From: Acidobacteriota bacterium
Lineage (GTDB): Bacteria > Acidobacteriota > Terriglobia > Terriglobales > Acidobacteriaceae
Reading direction: 5' to 3'
NCBI GenBank assembly: GCA_021792795.1
Contig: JAJYUB010000013.1
Location: forward strand, 18,168 to 82,167
DNA length: 64,000 nt
In this document: in pieces, positions 7,917 to 16,367 of the stretch
Layout: every line of letters begins with the position of its first letter
Position numbering within the stretch: the stretch's first letter is position 1
Translations under genes and position numbers: made by a program
Notes under the pieces: generated by a model
Seen by the model: the letters and a program-made list of their open reading frames with translations, nothing else
Databases searched by the model: none
What the model was told of the DNA's origin: nothing

Positions 7917-8984
7917 TTACAGGCCGTCACGATCACCGATCATGGTGCGCCAGTATTCCTGTCGGCCAACCGTCCTGGTTTCGTACGTCGCGATGCCTTG
8001 CGCTTCCAGCCGCTCGACCGCCGCCCGGGCGTCCTCCGCTGTCCGATACAAACCGAACAGGGCCGAGCCGGAGCCGGAAAGCGCCGCATAGATGGCAGAG
8101 CTTCCGTTTGGAGAATTTTGCTTCAGTGTTTCGAGGATGCCGCGCAGAGAGGGATACTGAGTGAAGACGACTTGTTCAAAGTCGTTCACGGTCCCGGCGC
8201 GGACAAGCTCGAGAAGAAGATTCTCGGCCCGGTCTTCCTCTAATGTTGCAGGAAAGACACCGGTGGCGTTCGCACAAACTTCCTGGGGAGCGGACAAAGC
8301 GGCACCCCACGTACGACCCAACTGTTCCAGCCTATCGGAACTTGGACCCCGGGTCAATTCGTTTTCCGGCATTTCGCGGGCATTTTGCGCGGGAGATCCT
8401 TCCGCCTGGAGCCGGTCCCAGTCGCGAAACGCCTGTGGCGTCGAGACCCGAACGCCGGGAACGGCCACCACGCAGTGGGTTTCCGGCAGGTCCGGCAGAG
8501 GAGAGACCTGTTCCCCGCGCCCCAGGCCCAGCACCGTCCCGCCAATCAAAAACAGCGGCACATCGGAGCCGGTCTCGGCGGCAATCGTGAGTTCTTCATG
8601 GGTGGGCAGCGCGATGCCGAGTTCCCTTTCCAGGCCAATCAAGGCCGCGGCGGCGTTGGCCGAGCCTGCTCCCAGGCCGCCTTGCACGGGCAGCCGTTTG
8701 TCGATATGGATCTTCACCTGGGCAGCGATATTCAGGCGATGCAGCGCCCGCTCGGCAATCTTCCAGCAGGTATTGCGGTCATCGCAGGGGACGAATTTTT
8801 CATTGCAGGTGAGGAAGATTTCGCTGGGCGAGCCGCTGGGCAGCGCAACGGCAGTGATGTCGACAAAGTCATGAATGGCGAGGGTCTGGTAGACCGTCGC
8901 CAGCGCGTGATAGCCATCCGGCCGCGCCGGACCGATGGCCAGGCCGAGATTGATTTTTGCGTGCGATCGTACGCGGGTGGTCAT
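7917..8984 (-). CDS. ispE: 4-diphosphocytidyl-2-C-methyl-D-erythritol kinase
   Basis: ATP-dependent GHMP kinase of the MEP isoprenoid pathway. Seen: the N-terminal SHAKINLGLAIGPARPDGYH substrate motif, the ATP loop PVQGGLGAGSANAAA and a C-terminal ALSGSGSALFGLY motif. At 355 residues it is longer than the ~290 usual, owing to an insertion around residues 195-250. First gene of the leftward block and directly followed by tRNA-Gln; the ispE-tRNA-Gln-prs-ctc-pth order recurs in many bacteria. Confidence 0.95.
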   Translation of the reverse strand: MTTRVRSHAKINLGLAIGPARPDGYHALATVYQTLAIHDFVDITAVALPSGSPSEIFLTCNEKFVPCDDRNTCWKIAERALHRLNIAAQVKIHIDKRLPVQGGLGAGSANAAAALIGLERELGIALPTHEELTIAAETGSDVPLFLIGGTVLGLGRGEQVSPLPDLPETHCVVAVPGVRVSTPQAFRDWDRLQAEGSPAQNAREMPENELTRGPSSDRLEQLGRTWGAALSAPQEVCANATGVFPATLEEDRAENLLLELVRAGTVNDFEQVVFTQYPSLRGILETLKQNSPNGSSAIYAALSGSGSALFGLYRTAEDARAAVERLEAQGIATYETRTVGRQEYWRTMIGDRDGL

Positions 8985-9069
8985 GCAGGATTGATTGTAG
9001 ATGGACTGGTGCGAGCATAAGTTGCCGCAGGTGTGATTTTATAGGGCACGCCTGTGCTAGCATCAGTGC

Positions 9070-9408
9070 ATGCGAGCCCGACGCCATGGTCCGCGACGTG
9101 TCGCCGCCGAAAAGATCATTGATCGAGAAACCAATATCAAATGCTGTCAGGGACCGGGAAAGATTCGAGAGGAAGCATGGCAAGACGCGGACGGGAACAT
9201 CGTTCGTTACAACCTGGCATTTATTTCTCATTTTATTTGCCAAAAGGACAATGGGCGCGTGCTGGGCTATGACTCCGCGCATGGTCATCATCACCGGCAT
9301 TTCATGGGCAGGATAGAAGAATTTCATTTCGTCGATTACGAAGCGCTTTCCGATGAATTCTTCCAGGAGGTAGCGGCGTTATGTCAGGAATCAGGGAAGG
9401 AAAACTGA
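9070..9408 (+). CDS. TumE-family (DUF6516-like) toxin
   Basis: A 112-residue protein with the core signature of TumE-type toxins: VRYNLAFISHFICQKDNG, RVLGYDSAHGHHHRHFMG, then an EF.FVDYEAL segment and an acidic C-terminus. The HGHHHRH cluster is the most conserved part of the family and is the likely active region. The gene overlaps by 28 bases the HTH gene that follows, the usual toxin-first arrangement of tumE-tumA pairs. The first ~30 residues (basic, Arg-rich) are poorly conserved, so the exact start is uncertain. Toxin action on RNA is a family-level expectation, not shown here. Confidence 0.8.
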   Translation: MRARRHGPRRVAAEKIIDRETNIKCCQGPGKIREEAWQDADGNIVRYNLAFISHFICQKDNGRVLGYDSAHGHHHRHFMGRIEEFHFVDYEALSDEFFQEVAALCQESGKEN

Positions 9409-9779
9409 ATATGAGACTGAAAATTCATACCGACGGATTCGAGGGTTTTCGCAGGCGGTCGCTCGAACTTGCTCGCAAAATGGATCGGGGAGAGAAGATC
9501 CGGCCTGAAAAAAGCATTACCTTTGAAAATCCCGTAGAGATGGCGAAGGTCCTGACTCCGGAACGGATACGTCTGTATCAGATCGTCAAGCAAAGAGAAA
9601 CCTCGGTGACGGATCTTGCCCAGGGATTGAAGCGCGATCGCAGTTCTGTAAGCCGAGACGTGCGCCTGCTGGAAATGAAGGGGCTGCTGACAACCCGTCA
9701 AGTTGCGAACCCTGGGCACGGCAGGGTCAAAATGGTGACCGCTCCGGTGGAGAAGCTGACGCTGGTGGCGGAGTTGTAA
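9381..9779 (+). CDS. TumA-type HTH antitoxin/regulator
   Basis: A 132-residue (or 122 from ATG 9411) winged-HTH protein. Residues ~55-120 form a MarR-like HTH (LTPERIRLYQIVKQRE, SVTDLAQGLKRDRSSVSRDVRLLEMKGLL) and a wing (GRVKMV). AGGAGGT lies 8 bases before ATG 9381, inside the end of the toxin gene, arguing for the upstream start; ATG 9411 has GGAAGG and is also possible. Inferred to neutralise the upstream TumE-like protein and to autoregulate the pair. Confidence 0.8.
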   Translation: MSGIREGKLNMRLKIHTDGFEGFRRRSLELARKMDRGEKIRPEKSITFENPVEMAKVLTPERIRLYQIVKQRETSVTDLAQGLKRDRSSVSRDVRLLEMKGLLTTRQVANPGHGRVKMVTAPVEKLTLVAEL

Positions 9780-9819
9780 AACACTTGGCCTACGAAATTT
9801 TCTCTTGGATGAATATGCC

Positions 9820-11562
9820 ATGCTGCGACGCTTTCGGACGACCTTTCTAGCCCTTTGCTTGGCTCTCAGCATGTCGGCGGCGCAGACGCCTGCCGCTGGC
9901 CTCGACTACAAGCACGAGCAGCCGGTGCGGGCGCGCCATGCCATGGTGGTGACGGTGCATCACGACGCCACCGACGCTGGAGTCGAAATCCTGAAACAAG
10001 GCGGGAATGCGGTCGATGCCGCGGTTGCCGTTGGGTTCACGCTGGCGGTGGCGCATCCGGCGGCGGGAAACATTGGCGGCGGCGGATTCATGCTGGTGCG
10101 TTTCAAGAACGGCGAGGCGCATTTTCTGGATTATCGCGAGGAAGCACCGGGCGCGGCCACCAGAAACATGTACCTGGATGCGCGCGGCAATGTGATTCCC
10201 GACGCGTCGACCGTCGGCTATCGCAGCGTGGGCGTTCCGGGCTCGGTGGCGGGTATGGCGCGGGCGGAAAAGCTGTGGGGCAAGCTGACGCTGGCGCAGG
10301 CGATGCAGCCAGCGATTCTTCTGGCTCGCAACGGATTTGCGTTGAGCGAAGAAGAAGCGGAGGAGATGCACAATCCACTGCTGACAAAATTTCCCGCGTC
10401 GCGGCGCATCTTTCAACGCGATGGAGATTTCTATCGCGCAGGCGAGACCTTCCGCCAGCCGGAGTTGGCGGCCACGCTGGAGCGCATCGCGAAAGACCCG
10501 GGAGATTTCTACCATGGCGCGATGGCCGCGCAGATTGCAACGGCGATCCAGAAGGGCGGCGGCCTGATCACAGCGAAGGACCTGGCGGTCTACGAGGTGA
10601 AAAATCGCGCGCCGCTGGAGGGCGCATACCGGGGATACAAAATTCTGACTGCGCCGCCGCCCTCGGGCGGCGGAATTGGATTGCTGGAGACGCTGAACAT
10701 TCTTGCGCCCTACGACCTGAAGGCGTTGGGCGATCGTTCGCCGCCCGAGATGCACTACATTGTGGAGGCTTTTCGCCGCGCCTATATGGACCGCACAGAT
10801 TATCTGGGCGATCCCGACTATACCCCGATTCCAGTGAAGCAGATGATCGGTATGCCGTATGCGGCGGCATTTCGTGCCAGCATTCTGCCGGACAAAGCTA
10901 CGCCGTCGAGCACGCTACAGCGTCCGGCGGGATTTCTGCCGCCACCGCCGAAGCTGGCGGCGCCGCATCATGAATCGAACCAGACGACGCATTACTCCAT
11001 TGTGGATGCGGAAGGCAATGCGGTTGCGGTGACGACGACGCTGAACAATTCCTTCGGCTCGGGCGTGACCGTGCCGGGGCTGGGATTTTTGCTGAATGAC
11101 GAGATGGACGACTTCGCTTCCAAGCAGGGCGTGCCGAACATGTATGGCCTGATCCAGGGGCCGGCGAATGCGATTGGCCCGTACAAGCGGCCGCTTTCAG
11201 CCATGACGCCGACCATCGTGACCCGAGACGGCAAAGTGGCGATGGTGCTGGGCTCGCCGGGAGGGCCACGGATCACGACGACGGTCGCGAATATTTTCCT
11301 AAGCGTGGCCGATGGCGGGTTGAATATCCAGCAAGCGGTGGATGCGCCGCGGTTCCATCATCAATATCTGCCGGACATTGTGTATCTGGAACCGGGGTTT
11401 CCAGCGAGCACGGTGGCTGCGCTGCGCGCGAAGCAGTACACGGTCAATGTCGGAAAGCACGATTGGAGCGACGGGGAGTGCATCTCGGTCGATCCCGCGA
11501 CGGGAGAACTGAGCGGGGGCCAGGACCATCGCCACCATTACGGCAAGGCGGTGGGATATTGA
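9820..11562 (+). CDS. ggt: gamma-glutamyltransferase (glutathione hydrolase)
   Basis: Periplasmic N-terminal-nucleophile hydrolase that cleaves gamma-glutamyl bonds of glutathione. A signal peptide (RRFRTTFLALCLALSMSAAQ) precedes the mature chain; AMVVTVHHDATDAGVEILKQGGNAVDAAVA and HPAAGNIGGGGFML are family motifs. Autocleavage is expected before the Thr of NQTTHYSIVD, giving two subunits; LNNSFGSGV and MTPTIV follow in the small subunit. The longest frame opens with TTG at 9805; ATG 9820 starts just before the signal peptide and is preferred. About 580 residues, normal length. Confidence 0.95.
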   Translation: MLRRFRTTFLALCLALSMSAAQTPAAGLDYKHEQPVRARHAMVVTVHHDATDAGVEILKQGGNAVDAAVAVGFTLAVAHPAAGNIGGGGFMLVRFKNGEAHFLDYREEAPGAATRNMYLDARGNVIPDASTVGYRSVGVPGSVAGMARAEKLWGKLTLAQAMQPAILLARNGFALSEEEAEEMHNPLLTKFPASRRIFQRDGDFYRAGETFRQPELAATLERIAKDPGDFYHGAMAAQIATAIQKGGGLITAKDLAVYEVKNRAPLEGAYRGYKILTAPPPSGGGIGLLETLNILAPYDLKALGDRSPPEMHYIVEAFRRAYMDRTDYLGDPDYTPIPVKQMIGMPYAAAFRASILPDKATPSSTLQRPAGFLPPPPKLAAPHHESNQTTHYSIVDAEGNAVAVTTTLNNSFGSGVTVPGLGFLLNDEMDDFASKQGVPNMYGLIQGPANAIGPYKRPLSAMTPTIVTRDGKVAMVLGSPGGPRITTTVANIFLSVADGGLNIQQAVDAPRFHHQYLPDIVYLEPGFPASTVAALRAKQYTVNVGKHDWSDGECISVDPATGELSGGQDHRHHYGKAVGY

Positions 11563-11654
11563 TACTTCTGCCCGACTCTGCGACGAGTCACACGTCGCCA
11601 TCGTCTGTCGCATGGGCCTACGAAACAGATGTAGTATGTTACGCAGATTTACAG

Positions 11655-12332
11655 ATGAAGGAAACCGAGAAGGATATCGTGCGACGCCATTCTTCAAGAC
11701 TGGGCCTCGTTTTGTGGTTGATGCTCGCCGCTGCCGGTTGCTCGGTAGCTCACGCGCAGACGGACGTTGCACTCAGCGTCTATGGCGCATTCACCAACAG
11801 CACAACTCCCGGCAACTCCAACTTCTTACGCATGAACCCAGCCGCCTCGGCTGGCGGGCTGTTTGAGTTTCGTCACATTTCCAGCCCCTTGCTTGGATGG
11901 GAAGCCACCTATTCGTTCCGTCGCGCCAACGAAGTGTACGACGAACTCATCTCTTACCCCGCTCCTGGCCCCAGTTGTGACCCCAACTGCCCACCCCCCA
12001 CATATTCCGTTTCCGCCAATGCGCAGGAACTCACTGCCGACTGGGTTCCGTCGGGACACATTGCCAGCTTCAGGCCGTTCGCCCTTCTCGGTGTGGGGCT
12101 TTTGCTGACTCAGCCCACCAGCGGCCAGAGCGGGACCACGAATGCCACCCAGCCGGCGTTTGTTTACGGTGCGGGACTCGACTGGGGACTCAGCAGGCAT
12201 CTTGGCCTGCGCGCGCAATATCGCGGAAATCTTTACAAGGCTCCGGGCATTGTTCCTCCTAACAACACGAATCCCAACATCGGATTCATGCACACTTCAG
12301 AGCCGGCGATCGGCGTTTACTACAAATTTTGA
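11655..12332 (+). CDS. outer-membrane beta-barrel protein, unknown role
   Basis: A 225-residue exported protein: a short charged start, a hydrophobic signal segment (LGLVLWLMLAAAGCSVAHAQ), then alternating beta-strands (VALSVYGAF, GGLFEFRHI, WEATYSFRRA, LRAQYRGNLYK) and a C-terminal aromatic Phe (AIGVYYKF), as expected for an 8-strand barrel. A Cys/Pro-rich external loop (GPSCDPNCPPP) is present. ATG 11655 precedes the signal peptide; the open frame upstream overlaps ggt and is not used. No specific function is recognisable. Confidence 0.75.
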   Translation: MKETEKDIVRRHSSRLGLVLWLMLAAAGCSVAHAQTDVALSVYGAFTNSTTPGNSNFLRMNPAASAGGLFEFRHISSPLLGWEATYSFRRANEVYDELISYPAPGPSCDPNCPPPTYSVSANAQELTADWVPSGHIASFRPFALLGVGLLLTQPTSGQSGTTNATQPAFVYGAGLDWGLSRHLGLRAQYRGNLYKAPGIVPPNNTNPNIGFMHTSEPAIGVYYKF

Positions 12333-12488
12333 GGGCTTTGTTGGGTACGCGCCCGTGTCCCTGGCACGTTCAAGACGGTAAGCGGCGGGATATTAGAGCG
12401 GACTTGTAACCAATCCTATAGCATTGGCGGTACCCTCTGACCGCTAACCCCTCCGAATGGGGTAACTTAGAAACAGGTTGATTTCTTC

Positions 12489-13349
12489 ATGTTGAAAGCG
12501 ATTTCCACGCACATTTTTCTGAAGCACCGCCTACATGGCGGGCATTTGGACACCCTGACCAGGGCCGGGGCGGAGGCCATTGAAATCTTCGCCAATCGGC
12601 GTCATTTCGACTACACCAGCCGGGCGCAGGTGAAGGAAATCGGCGAATGGTTCCGCGGCAATGCTATGCCGGCCTGGGCGCTGCACGCGCCACTGCGGGC
12701 CGAAGGGGAAGGCGAAAGCGAGCGCAGCACGGGGCCGGCGATCAACGTGGTGCATGTTGAAAAGTCGCGCCGCATCGATTCCATGGACGAGGTGAAACGG
12801 GCGCTGGAAGCGGCGGAGCAGGTTCCTTTTACTCACCTGATTTTGCATCTGGGCGAGCGTGGGGACACCTGGAGCCCGCGCACGCTGGAACACGGAATGA
12901 CAGCCGTGGAGCATCTGCGGGCGTTCGCGCGACCGCTGGGCGTCCAAATCCTGCTGGAAAATCTGGAGAAGAATGAAGTGGCCGAGCCGCAGAACCTGAT
13001 GGAGATTCTTTCGGTTGGACATTTTGACGACATCGGGCTCTGCCTCGACGTGGGACACGCTCACCTGGATGACGGCATTCTGCCTGCCATCGACACCATG
13101 GGCCCGCGGATTCGTTCCGTGCATGTCCACGACAATGCGGGCGAAAAAGACGCGCATCTGTGGCCCGGAGATGGCACCATCGCGTGGCCGGAAACGATGC
13201 GGGCACTGGAAGCGCTAGCCAAGTCGCGGGCAACCGTGCTGGAGATTCATCCCACGCTCGAAAGCCCCGAAGGACCTCTTGTCGACCGGTTCCGGCGGAC
13301 ATGGGAATTTCTGGATACAGCAGGTTTGGCCAGCCAGGATACGCGGTAA
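12489..13349 (+). CDS. TIM-barrel sugar phosphate isomerase/epimerase family protein
   Basis: A 286-residue cytosolic AP_endonuc_2-type TIM barrel. Alternating beta/alpha segments carry the usual metal ligands: [14 protein letters not shown] (Glu), [10 protein letters not shown] (Asp and His), SVHVHDN (His) and a C-terminal [10 protein letters not shown] (Glu). It is immediately upstream of asnS with 46 bases between them. The family includes xylose isomerase-like and endonuclease IV-like enzymes, and the substrate is not determinable. Confidence 0.85.
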   Translation: MLKAISTHIFLKHRLHGGHLDTLTRAGAEAIEIFANRRHFDYTSRAQVKEIGEWFRGNAMPAWALHAPLRAEGEGESERSTGPAINVVHVEKSRRIDSMDEVKRALEAAEQVPFTHLILHLGERGDTWSPRTLEHGMTAVEHLRAFARPLGVQILLENLEKNEVAEPQNLMEILSVGHFDDIGLCLDVGHAHLDDGILPAIDTMGPRIRSVHVHDNAGEKDAHLWPGDGTIAWPETMRALEALAKSRATVLEIHPTLESPEGPLVDRFRRTWEFLDTAGLASQDTR

Positions 13350-13395
13350 GCACCAGGATTTCCCTTCACGCACCGCCGATGTAGATTGGATTGTT

Positions 13396-14748
13396 ATGGA
13401 TGAAATCGCTTCCAGCGCGGTAAGTACTGCTCCTGTGACCACGATTGCCAGTCTGGGCCAGCATGAAGGCGATACCATCACGCTGCGCGGGTGGCTCTAC
13501 AACCTGCGCGAAAGCGGCAAGCTGCTGTTTCCCATTTTTCGCGACGGCACCGGCACGGTGCAGGGAATTGTGCCCAAGTCGGCGGTGCCGCCGGAGGTCT
13601 TTGAGCGCATCAAGACGTTGACCCAGGAGTCGAGCGTGATTGTGCGCGGCAAGGTTCGCGCCGATAAGCGCGCGCCGGGTGGGTTTGAACTGGACGTCGA
13701 AGACCTGGAAGCGGTCGACCGGGTGCCGGAGGATGCTCCGTTTCCGATTTCTCTGAAAGAGCACGGCGTCGATTTTCTGATGGAGCATCGGCACCTGTGG
13801 ATTCGTACGCCTCGCCAGGCCGCGATCCTGCGGACGCGCGCGGAGATTATGCGGGCGGCGCAGGAATATTTCGACACGCATGGATTTGTCCGCACCGATC
13901 CGCCGATTCTGACGCCGGCGGCCTGCGAGGGGACGAGCACGCTGTTTCCGGTGGATTATTTTGGCGACGAAGCGTACCTGACGCAGAGCGGGCAGTTGTA
14001 TATCGAAAGTACGGCGATGGCGCTGGGCAAGGTCTACTCCTTCGGGCCGACATTTCGCGCGGAGAAGTCGAAGACGCGGCGGCACCTGACGGAGTTCTGG
14101 ATGATTGAGCCGGAGGTTGCGTTTGCCGGGCTCGACGACATCATGGTGCTGGCGGAGGAGTTTCTGAGCCACATTGTGCTGCGGGTGCTGGAGCATCGCT
14201 CCGCCGACCTGAAAGTGATTGGCCGCGACGTGACCAAGTTGGAAGCGATTCGGCCGCCGTTTCCTCGGGTCAGTTATGACGAAGCCGCGAAGATGTTGGA
14301 CGAAGCGTTCAAGGCCGGCAAGCTGGAGCAGGAATTCCAGTATGGCAACGATTTTGGCTCGCCGGACGAGACCTATATTTCAGCACAGTTCGATCGACCG
14401 GTGATGATCCATCGCTACCCGGCGGACATCAAGGCGTTCTATATGGAACCCGACCCGGAGAACGCGAAGTTCGCGCTGTGCGTGGACGTGCTGGCTCCCG
14501 AAGGCTATGGGGAGATCATTGGCGGGTCGCAGCGCATCGACTCCTACGACCTGTTGAAGCAGCGGATTGAGCAGCACGGCCTTCCACTGGCGCCGTTCGA
14601 GTGGTATCTTGACCTGCGTCGCTACGGTTCTGTGCCGCATGCGGGATTTGGCATGGGCATCGAACGCGCGGTGGCCTGGATTTGCGGCCTGGACCATGTG
14701 CGTGAGACGATTCCATTCGCCAGGACGCTGAACCGTATCTACCCGTAG
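13396..14748 (+). CDS. asnS: asparagine-tRNA ligase
   Basis: Class IIb aminoacyl-tRNA synthetase charging tRNA-Asn. Residues ~20-110 are the OB-fold anticodon-binding domain ([18 protein letters not shown]); the class II core follows: motif 1 around [14 protein letters not shown], motif 2 [20 protein letters not shown] and motif 3 [17 protein letters not shown]. The product is 450 residues. The frame is open back to 13279, but ATG 13396 follows the end of the TIM-barrel gene and gives the family N-terminus. Confidence 0.95.
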   Translation: MDEIASSAVSTAPVTTIASLGQHEGDTITLRGWLYNLRESGKLLFPIFRDGTGTVQGIVPKSAVPPEVFERIKTLTQESSVIVRGKVRADKRAPGGFELDVEDLEAVDRVPEDAPFPISLKEHGVDFLMEHRHLWIRTPRQAAILRTRAEIMRAAQEYFDTHGFVRTDPPILTPAACEGTSTLFPVDYFGDEAYLTQSGQLYIESTAMALGKVYSFGPTFRAEKSKTRRHLTEFWMIEPEVAFAGLDDIMVLAEEFLSHIVLRVLEHRSADLKVIGRDVTKLEAIRPPFPRVSYDEAAKMLDEAFKAGKLEQEFQYGNDFGSPDETYISAQFDRPVMIHRYPADIKAFYMEPDPENAKFALCVDVLAPEGYGEIIGGSQRIDSYDLLKQRIEQHGLPLAPFEWYLDLRRYGSVPHAGFGMGIERAVAWICGLDHVRETIPFARTLNRIYP

Positions 14749-14774
14749 CTGTTGTTTGTCTCAGTGGAAACTCC

Positions 14775-15788
14775 ATGTCAAAAGCCATTCCATCCACGAA
14801 GCCAGGCAGCAGGGCAGAACGCAGTTCAGCGATCGCTCGTGGCCGCACTGCGGCTACGCGAGGAGAAGGCTCCCCGGGCCGAAAGATCCGCATTCTCGGC
14901 GTTCCGCTCGACCTTGGTCAGTCCCGTCGCGGAGTAGACATGGGGCCATCGGCGGTGCGCGTGGCCGGCTTGCAGGCGCGGTTGCAAGCGCTGGGGCACC
15001 AAGTGCAGGACGGCGGCAACATCGCCGTCGAGATTGCCGAAACCCAGAGCATGGGTGAGCACGACGCGAAGTATCTGCACGCCATTACGGAAACATGCAC
15101 CCGCGAGGCAGAGCAGGTGATTGCAACGCTGGCTGCAGGGGAAACGCCGCTGGTGCTGGGCGGAGATCACTCGATCGCGGTCGGGACAGTTTCTGGCGTG
15201 GCGGAATTCTACCGCCGGAAAAAGCAGAAAATCGGCTTGATCTGGATGGATGCGCATGCCGACATCAACACGCCGCAAACCTCGCCGAGCGGCAATGTGC
15301 ATGGCATGCCGGTGGCCGCGCTGACGGGCCTGGGTCCGGACGAATTGAAGAATATCTTTGGATGGTCGCCGAAGATTGCGCCGGAAAACCTGGTGCTGAT
15401 CGGCCTGCGCGATATTGACGCGACCGAAAAAGCCAACATTCGGCGGGCAGGAATCACCGAGGTCTACACCATGCGCGATATCGACGAACGCGGCCTGCGC
15501 ACGGTGATGGAAGAGGCGGTACGGGTCGCGGCGCGCGACACTGCCGGCTATCACATCTCGCTCGATATGGATTGGATCGATCCGGAGGATGCGCCGGGAG
15601 TGGGCACGCCAGTGCGCGGCGGCGCCACCTATCGCGAGGCGCATTTGGCGATGGAAATCATTGCCGATGATGGGCGCATGTTGAGCTTTGAGCTGGTCGA
15701 AGTGAATCCAGTGATCGACGAGCACAACCGCACAGCGCAGTTGGCGGTGGAGTTGGCGTCCTCCGCGTTCGGGAAAAAGATTCTGTAG
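14775..15788 (+). CDS. rocF: arginase
   Basis: Ureohydrolase converting arginine to ornithine and urea with a binuclear Mn centre. Metal motifs in order: GGDHSIAVG, DAHADINTP (WMDAHAD), and SLDMDWIDPEDAPGVGTP; the SGNVHGMP substrate loop identifies arginase rather than agmatinase. A basic, Ser/Arg-rich N-terminal extension of ~35 residues precedes the core (KIRILGVPLDLGQSRRGVDMGPSAVR). 337 residues versus the ~300 usual. Lies 26 bases after asnS. Confidence 0.92.
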   Translation: MSKAIPSTKPGSRAERSSAIARGRTAATRGEGSPGRKIRILGVPLDLGQSRRGVDMGPSAVRVAGLQARLQALGHQVQDGGNIAVEIAETQSMGEHDAKYLHAITETCTREAEQVIATLAAGETPLVLGGDHSIAVGTVSGVAEFYRRKKQKIGLIWMDAHADINTPQTSPSGNVHGMPVAALTGLGPDELKNIFGWSPKIAPENLVLIGLRDIDATEKANIRRAGITEVYTMRDIDERGLRTVMEEAVRVAARDTAGYHISLDMDWIDPEDAPGVGTPVRGGATYREAHLAMEIIADDGRMLSFELVEVNPVIDEHNRTAQLAVELASSAFGKKIL

Positions 15789-15819
15789 GCGGTTTCATAG
15801 GCGCTGTAGCTGCAAGCTC

Positions 15820-15921
15820 GTCATTCTGAGCGCAGCGAAGAAGCCAGAGGGTGATGACAGCGCAACTCAAACTGGCGTCCTCTGGATTCTTCACTCCGCT
15901 TCGCTACATTCAGAATGACTC
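15820..15921. repeat. dispersed element, family A, copy 2
   Basis: A 102-bp intergenic element starting GTCATTCTGAGCGCAGCGAA and ending TTCAGAATGAC, with the internal GCCAGAG...CTCTGGATTC mirror pieces. It lies downstream of the arginase gene and upstream of the convergent small basic protein gene. Confidence 0.85.
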
Positions 15922-15943
15922 CAGATCCCGGCCTGGAGTCATT

Positions 15944-16249
15944 CTATTGCGGCTCCGTGCTGCGCTCCACCTTGCGCGCGCCCTTGTCGGTTTTGTGCGT
16001 CGCTTTGTGGGTGGCCCGTTTGGTGGTGTGCTTGGTTGAGTGCCACGCCTTTTTTGTCTCGTGCTCGATGGCGTGGCCAGTGTCTTTGGCGGCGTTCTTG
16101 GTGCTGTGACCCGCGTTTTTCATGTCCTGCTTGAAGCCTGGGTCGGTGCTGGATTGGGCGATGACGACAGGCAGAAAAGTGCCGCCCACGCACAGCGCGG
16201 AACATAGCGCCAGCACGCGCAAGGATTTCTTACTCGTAGTTTCCTGCAT
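15944..16249 (-). CDS. small exported His/Lys/Thr-rich protein
   Basis: A 101-residue protein not assigned to a family. A signal peptide (residues ~8-35, ending near VVIAQSS) is followed by a repetitive, strongly basic and amphipathic stretch with recurring H-S-T-K, A-K-D-T and A-T-H-K units (roughly 11-residue periodicity), reminiscent of LEA-like disordered proteins. ATG 16249 is supported by GGAGG five bases upstream. It lies downstream of the orphan permease genes on the same strand. The role is unknown; a periplasmic stress or nucleic-acid-binding function would be speculation. Confidence 0.65.
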   Translation of the reverse strand: MQETTSKKSLRVLALCSALCVGGTFLPVVIAQSSTDPGFKQDMKNAGHSTKNAAKDTGHAIEHETKKAWHSTKHTTKRATHKATHKTDKGARKVERSTEPQ

Positions 16250-16367
16250 GAATCCTCCAGTAAAAGATAGGGATTCCAAAATTGGGCCGCGAGTTGCAAT
16301 GGAAAGAAACTCAGGGGCCTTTCGGCAGCCCGTTTTTCCACCGAATGCCGCCTGGGAGAGGTATGTT

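Noticed and set aside
9030..9075. Operator-like palindrome before the TumE gene (GCAC/GTGC)
   Set aside because: Short and in GC-rich DNA; not enough to call a site.
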